In this document: piece by piece, positions 60,527-64,000 of the stretch
How the letters are laid out: every line of letters begins with the position of its first letter
How positions within the stretch are numbered: position 1 is the first letter of the stretch
Assembly: GCA_964430565.1 (NCBI GenBank)
Contig: CAYSFD010000057.1
Coordinates: 1 to 64,000, forward strand
Direction: 5' to 3'
DNA from: VBDM01 sp964430565
GTDB lineage: Bacteria; Pseudomonadota; Gammaproteobacteria; Burkholderiales; SG8-39
DNA length: 64,000 bases
Translations under genes and position numbers: made by a program
The notes under the pieces: generated by a model
What the model was told of the DNA's origin: nothing
The model's database searches: none
The model's input: only the letters and a program-made list of their open reading frames with translations

Positions 60527-60787
60527 GTGACGACGCCTAACCCTCGTATATGGACTCCCCGGGCCCATGGCGCTTTCTCCAGATATTTGACGGGATGGGG
60601 TGCCGCCATAGTCCTGGTCCTGTTCTTCCCGACGAACATCTACTCTGCGATCAACTACATCCCGATGGGCGGGCACGAGTGGGGCCCCGTATATCGTCTG
60701 GCCCGCGCTCCGCTGCAGGTCATCATCGTGTTCTGGGTTTACTGGTTCACCATCAGGCGATTCACAATCCCTCCGCACGCTTCCTGA
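60527..60787 (+). CDS. Small two-helix membrane protein, function unknown
   Basis: An 86-residue protein with a GTG start and two hydrophobic segments: TGWGAAIVLVLFFPTNIYSA and LQVIIVFWVYWFTIRRF. Between them is IPMGGHEWGPVYRLARAP. I do not recognise a family. Coding-like third-position G+C supports a real gene. No operon partner is evident. Confidence 0.5.
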   Translation: MTTPNPRIWTPRAHGAFSRYLTGWGAAIVLVLFFPTNIYSAINYIPMGGHEWGPVYRLARAPLQVIIVFWVYWFTIRRFTIPPHAS

Positions 60788-60893
60788 TTTTGCGAGAGAA
60801 TTCCGAACTCGCAAGGGAGCGCTATTGCGCCCCCGCTTGAACAGCCCATCAGACACCCCTGACATTCCGACAAATGTGACCGACTCTTCTGTT

Positions 60894-61490
60894 ATGAGCG
60901 TCCCGATGATCTTTCTCGTGCGACCCGGTGAGACGACTTGGACCCGGGAAGGACGACAACAGGGGCACCTTGACTCGCCATTGACGTCCAAGGGCATCGC
61001 GCAGGCGCGAGCCGCTGGACAGGCGCTGCGGAAAGTGCTCCCCGAGGGCCAGCACGTTTGTCTCGAGACCAGTCCCATCGGTCGGGCACGGCAGACTGCA
61101 GCCCTCCTGTGCGCCGAGTTGGTGCTTGACGTGAACGCCCTCGTGGTCACGCCGCTCTTGATCGAGCATCACCTGGGCGCCTGGCAGGGTCTCACGAACG
61201 CCCAGATCGACAAGCAGTATCCGGGGGCCCGGCGGGCGCGCGAGGAGAACAAGTGGAACTACGCGGTGCCGGGCGGCGAGAGCTATGCGCTCGCTTATAA
61301 GCGCGCCCAGCAATGGCTGGCGCAGAAACGTCACGCCCCGGTGACGGTGGCCGTGACGCACGAAATGTGCAGCCGTGCCCTTCAAGGGGCCTATGCCGGG
61401 CTTACGCCTGCGGAAACGCTGGTTCGCACTCATCATCAGGGTCGCATCTACTGGCTACACGATGCTCAGATAGAGGAGATTCCGTGCTGA
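60894..61490 (+). CDS. Histidine-phosphatase (phosphoglycerate-mutase-like) protein with catalytic His replaced by Pro
   Basis: A 198-residue member of the histidine phosphatase superfamily: FLVRPGETTWTREGRQQGHL then DSPLTSKGIAQARAAGQAL, ETSPIGRARQTAALL, a late VTHEMCSRALQGAYAGL. The first motif is normally RHGE, and its His is the phosphate acceptor; here residue 11 is Pro (CCC at 60924-60926, one base from CAC). The second conserved His is kept. The enzyme should be inactive by the usual mechanism. Start chosen at MSVPMIFLVR. Confidence 0.85.
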   Translation: MSVPMIFLVRPGETTWTREGRQQGHLDSPLTSKGIAQARAAGQALRKVLPEGQHVCLETSPIGRARQTAALLCAELVLDVNALVVTPLLIEHHLGAWQGLTNAQIDKQYPGARRAREENKWNYAVPGGESYALAYKRAQQWLAQKRHAPVTVAVTHEMCSRALQGAYAGLTPAETLVRTHHQGRIYWLHDAQIEEIPC

Positions 61491-61608
61491 ATGTGGAACG
61501 TCCCTGAGGTGCGGCTAAACGTCGCGCCACGCGGGCCAGTTGCAGACGCCCCGGTGTTGGCGCTACAGTTGTCCCACACGGACTAACCACGCCAAGTCAG
61601 AATAAGCC

Positions 61609-63573
61609 ATGAATAGATCCGAAGGACCGCGTGAACTTTCCGTGCAGCCCGGCTCGCGGTCCGGTTCCCTATCGTCACCTGAACGAATCGGCAAATACGA
61701 GATTCAGGCCGTGCTTGGACGGGGCGCGATGGGCGTCGTCTACAAGGGCTACGACCGCGGCATCGCGCGCAGCGTGGCGATCAAGGCGATCGAGAAGTCC
61801 TCCCTCGGCGCGAGCGAACTCAGGCACGTCATTCAGCGGTTCCGGCACGAGGCGCAGGCCGTAGGGCGGCTCGTGCACCCGCGTATCGTGCAGATCTACG
61901 ACTACGGCGAGGACGGCGATACCGCCTACATCGTGATGGAGCTCGTCAACGGCAAGACGCTGCACGAGCACCTGTCGCAGAAAGTTAAGTACGAAATTCG
62001 CGAGGTTGGCGAGATCGTGCGGCAGCTTCTCGACGGCATCGGCCACGCGCACGCCGAAGGGGTCGTGCACCGCGACATCAAGCCTTCGAATGTTCTCCTG
62101 AACAGCGACGGCCGCATCAAGATCAGCGACTTTGGCATCGCGCGCCTCGACTCCTCAAGCCTGACGCAGGTGGGGGATGTCCTCGGCACGCCGTATTACA
62201 TGGCCCCCGAGCAGTTCCTCGGCGTCGAAGTCAACGCGCTGGCGGATATCTATTCAATCGGCGTGATTGCCTACGAACTCCTGACCGGCAGGAAACCGTT
62301 CGCCGGCAATGCCGCGACCGTAATGCAGCAGGTCCTCAACGAGCCGTTTCCCGATCCGTCGCAGTTGAACCCGCGGTTGTCGCCGCTGATGGACCGGGTG
62401 CTGCACAAAGCGCTCGCCAAGAACCGCGACGAGCGGTTTCAGAGCGCCGGTGAGTTTTCCCAGGCGTTTCACTCGGCGATCGATGCGTCTCTCAGCGTGG
62501 GCGCGGTCGAGCCGGCGTCCGCAGGACCCGGTGCTGCGGCGCTGCTCAGTGCGGCGCGGCTCCTCAGCATCCAGCCCGCGACCGTGGCGGCGCCGTCGAG
62601 CGAACTCGAGTTGCAGGCCGCGACAGGCGATAGTGCGATCAGCCTTGACACAAGCGTGAGGAAAGCCCGAATGCTCGTGATCGACGACGAGGAGCGCATA
62701 CTGACTGCGCTGAAGTCGCGGTTCCGCAGCCGCTACCACGTGTTTACCACCGCGGACGGCAACAAGGCGCTCGAATTCATGCGCAAATATCCCATGCACG
62801 TGATCGTCAGCGACCAGCGCATGCCAGTGATGGCCGGGGTGGAGTTGCTGCGCCAGTCGCGAGAGATTTCGCCGCGCAGTGTGCGGATACTGCTGACCGG
62901 GTACTCCGACCTCGCCGCGATGGTGGGCTCGATCAACGACGGCGAGGTGTATCGCTTTGTCAGCAAACCTTGGGACAACGATGAGCTGCAAACTATCGTC
63001 GCCGAGGCAGTCACGATCGCGCTCGAGCTTGCCGACACCAAGACGGCGGCGGTCGAGCTGCCGCAGCGCATGGAGGCCGGTGTCCTCGTGATCGCCAAGA
63101 ATGAGGAAATCTTCAGGGTTGTGCGCGAGCTGATCGGCGAACTTTGCCCGGTCGTCTATGCCGCGGACGTCGACGCCGCGCTCGGCGCGATGGAAAAACA
63201 GGAAATCGCGGTTCTGATCTCCGATTTCGAAGCCGGGGACGAGCAGTTGAGCGCGATGCTGAGGCTGTTGAAGCAGGAGAACCCGCAGATACTCACCATA
63301 CTTGTCACAGCGGCGTCGGACTCCGAGCTTGTGATCGAGCTCATCAACCAGGTGCAGATTTTCCGTTTTCTCAACAAACCGGTGAACGTGGGACTGCTGA
63401 AGCGCCATATGCACGCCGCGCTGCAGCGTTATCTGACTTTCAAGCAGACGCCGCAGCTCACCCGCGAGCACTCCGTGCAGCCTTCGGAGGAGATACGCGA
63501 ATCCGTGGTGGGCCAGCGCATCCTCGACAGCGCGAGGACCTTGCGCGAAAGGTGGTTCGCCGACAACCCCTGA
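61609..63573 (+). CDS. Serine/threonine protein kinase fused to two response-regulator receiver domains
   Basis: 654 residues. An N-terminal Hanks-type kinase has the Gly loop GRGAMG (37-42), VAIK Lys59, HRDIKPSN with Asp156, DFG Asp174 and an APE motif. A Ser/Ala-rich linker follows, then receiver 1 (about 352-475) with VIDDEE, phospho-acceptor Asp402 in VSDQRMP and Lys in FVSKPW. Receiver 2 (about 488-610) keeps Asp539 and the FLNKP Lys but has KN in place of the acidic pair, so it is probably not phosphorylated. No membrane segment or sensor domain. It merges Ser/Thr and two-component signalling in one chain. Confidence 0.9.
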   Translation: MNRSEGPRELSVQPGSRSGSLSSPERIGKYEIQAVLGRGAMGVVYKGYDRGIARSVAIKAIEKSSLGASELRHVIQRFRHEAQAVGRLVHPRIVQIYDYGEDGDTAYIVMELVNGKTLHEHLSQKVKYEIREVGEIVRQLLDGIGHAHAEGVVHRDIKPSNVLLNSDGRIKISDFGIARLDSSSLTQVGDVLGTPYYMAPEQFLGVEVNALADIYSIGVIAYELLTGRKPFAGNAATVMQQVLNEPFPDPSQLNPRLSPLMDRVLHKALAKNRDERFQSAGEFSQAFHSAIDASLSVGAVEPASAGPGAAALLSAARLLSIQPATVAAPSSELELQAATGDSAISLDTSVRKARMLVIDDEERILTALKSRFRSRYHVFTTADGNKALEFMRKYPMHVIVSDQRMPVMAGVELLRQSREISPRSVRILLTGYSDLAAMVGSINDGEVYRFVSKPWDNDELQTIVAEAVTIALELADTKTAAVELPQRMEAGVLVIAKNEEIFRVVRELIGELCPVVYAADVDAALGAMEKQEIAVLISDFEAGDEQLSAMLRLLKQENPQILTILVTAASDSELVIELINQVQIFRFLNKPVNVGLLKRHMHAALQRYLTFKQTPQLTREHSVQPSEEIRESVVGQRILDSARTLRERWFADNP

Positions 63574-63629
63574 GCGTCGCGGCGGCGACGGAAAAACCTG
63601 GCGCGAACGACCGTAACGTGCGCTGGCGC

Positions 63630-64000
63630 TCAACGCGCCTCAAGCACGCGGATACGGGTATTGCCGACCCAGTCCACGAGCGGGATGAGTTCCGCGAGGC
63701 TCTCGCCGCGCACCAGCGCGATGTGCGTCGCATCCGCCTGGGCCTGGTTGAAAGTGGGGTCGACCGCGCGCCAGGATCCGTCCACCAGGCTTTCGGCCCA
63801 GGTGTGGTAGAGAAATCCACCGTGCTCGGCCGAGTACACCAGACCGTTCACCACGCGCGTGGGCACGCCGAGCGCACGCATCAGCGCGGTGTAGAGGTAG
63901 GCGTGGCCCTGGCACTCGGCGCGCCTTGAATCCAGCACGTCGAGCGCCGAAAACACATCGACCGGTTCCTTGCGGATATTTTGTTCGAGCCATGCGAGCA
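63630..64000 (-). CDS. Transglutaminase-like cysteine protease, 5' end outside the window
   Basis: The frame is open to the right edge, reading LAWLEQNIRKEPVDVFSALD and then VLDSRRAECQGHAYLYTALM with the catalytic Cys, GFLYHTWAESL with the His, and WRAVDPTFNQAQADATHI with the Asp of the transglutaminase triad. Only the C-terminal ~123 residues are inside the window. Such domains act as proteases or amidases and are often exported. The gene is convergent with the kinase gene. Confidence 0.85.
   Translation of the reverse strand, partial: LAWLEQNIRKEPVDVFSALDVLDSRRAECQGHAYLYTALMRALGVPTRVVNGLVYSAEHGGFLYHTWAESLVDGSWRAVDPTFNQAQADATHIALVRGESLAELIPLVDWVGNTRIRVLEAR

Noticed and set aside
62254..63633. 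A 459-codon minus-strand frame opposite the kinase gene
   Set aside because: The plus strand carries clear kinase and receiver motifs; the antisense frame is Arg/His-rich and featureless.
1..64000. CRISPR arrays, rRNA or tRNA genes, complete insertion sequences
   Set aside because: I saw no regularly spaced repeats, no rRNA or tRNA-like segments and no transposase genes. A covariance search would be needed to exclude small RNAs.

Overview
The window reads as a chromosomal segment of a G+C-rich Gram-negative bacterium, most likely a betaproteobacterium. The evidence is conserved gene order: queF-dapC-dapD; smc-zipA-ligA; map-glnD facing rpsB-tsf-pyrH-frr-uppS-cdsA-dxr-rseP-bamA-ompH-lpxD-fabZ-lpxA-lpxB-rnhB; ppsR/ppsA; smpB/ratA-rnfH; guaBA. 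A Bug-type solute receptor and DUF4124 proteins, both typical of Betaproteobacteria, agree with this. I saw no rRNA, tRNA, CRISPR array or complete insertion sequence.

About 0-9.7 kb is a rearranged accessory region. It opens with two gene pieces joined head to head (a K+-channel pore fragment and the C-terminal end of an RND-efflux outer-membrane protein). A minus-strand run follows: VapBC-like genes plus an orphan antitoxin, an outer-membrane barrel protein, an integral membrane protein, a MarC protein, a rhodanese, a SYLF lipoprotein and a DszB-type desulfinase homologue. The desulfinase keeps the Cys/His/Arg catalytic set and sits behind an FNR-type box. A 30-bp near-identical direct repeat precedes both the barrel gene and the desulfinase gene. 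A second head-to-head junction of 5'-truncated genes (DUF2254 and an AspT-type antiporter) lies near 8.21 kb.

About 9.9-16.7 kb is a plus-strand metabolic cluster that I cannot match to a described pathway: a MetE-core zinc methyltransferase homologue, a SnoaL-like protein, a DoxX-like membrane protein, a Gfo/Idh/MocA oxidoreductase, a lipoprotein, an EboE-like TIM-barrel protein and a 3-hydroxyisobutyrate-dehydrogenase-like enzyme. A toxin-antitoxin module sits between the last two, bracketed by a 45-bp imperfect duplication of the gene junction.

About 16.8-47 kb is core genome: lysine/peptidoglycan precursor synthesis, queuosine, chromosome condensation, division, DNA ligase, purine salvage, deformylase, nitrogen signalling, translation, isoprenoid and phospholipid synthesis, outer-membrane assembly and lipid A. 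ligA looks mosaic, with a central stretch near 51% G+C.

Between rnhB and an rRNA/tRNA methyltransferase gene lies a divergent pair matching SenB and SenA of selenoneine biosynthesis; senC is not in the window. Core genes resume with ppsR/ppsA, smpB/ratA-rnfH and guaBA-tadA. The right end carries an L,D-transpeptidase without a visible signal peptide, a Bug receptor, an aldo/keto-reductase start remnant, a phosphoglycerate-mutase-like protein whose catalytic His is Pro, a Ser/Thr kinase fused to two receiver domains, and a partial transglutaminase-like gene.
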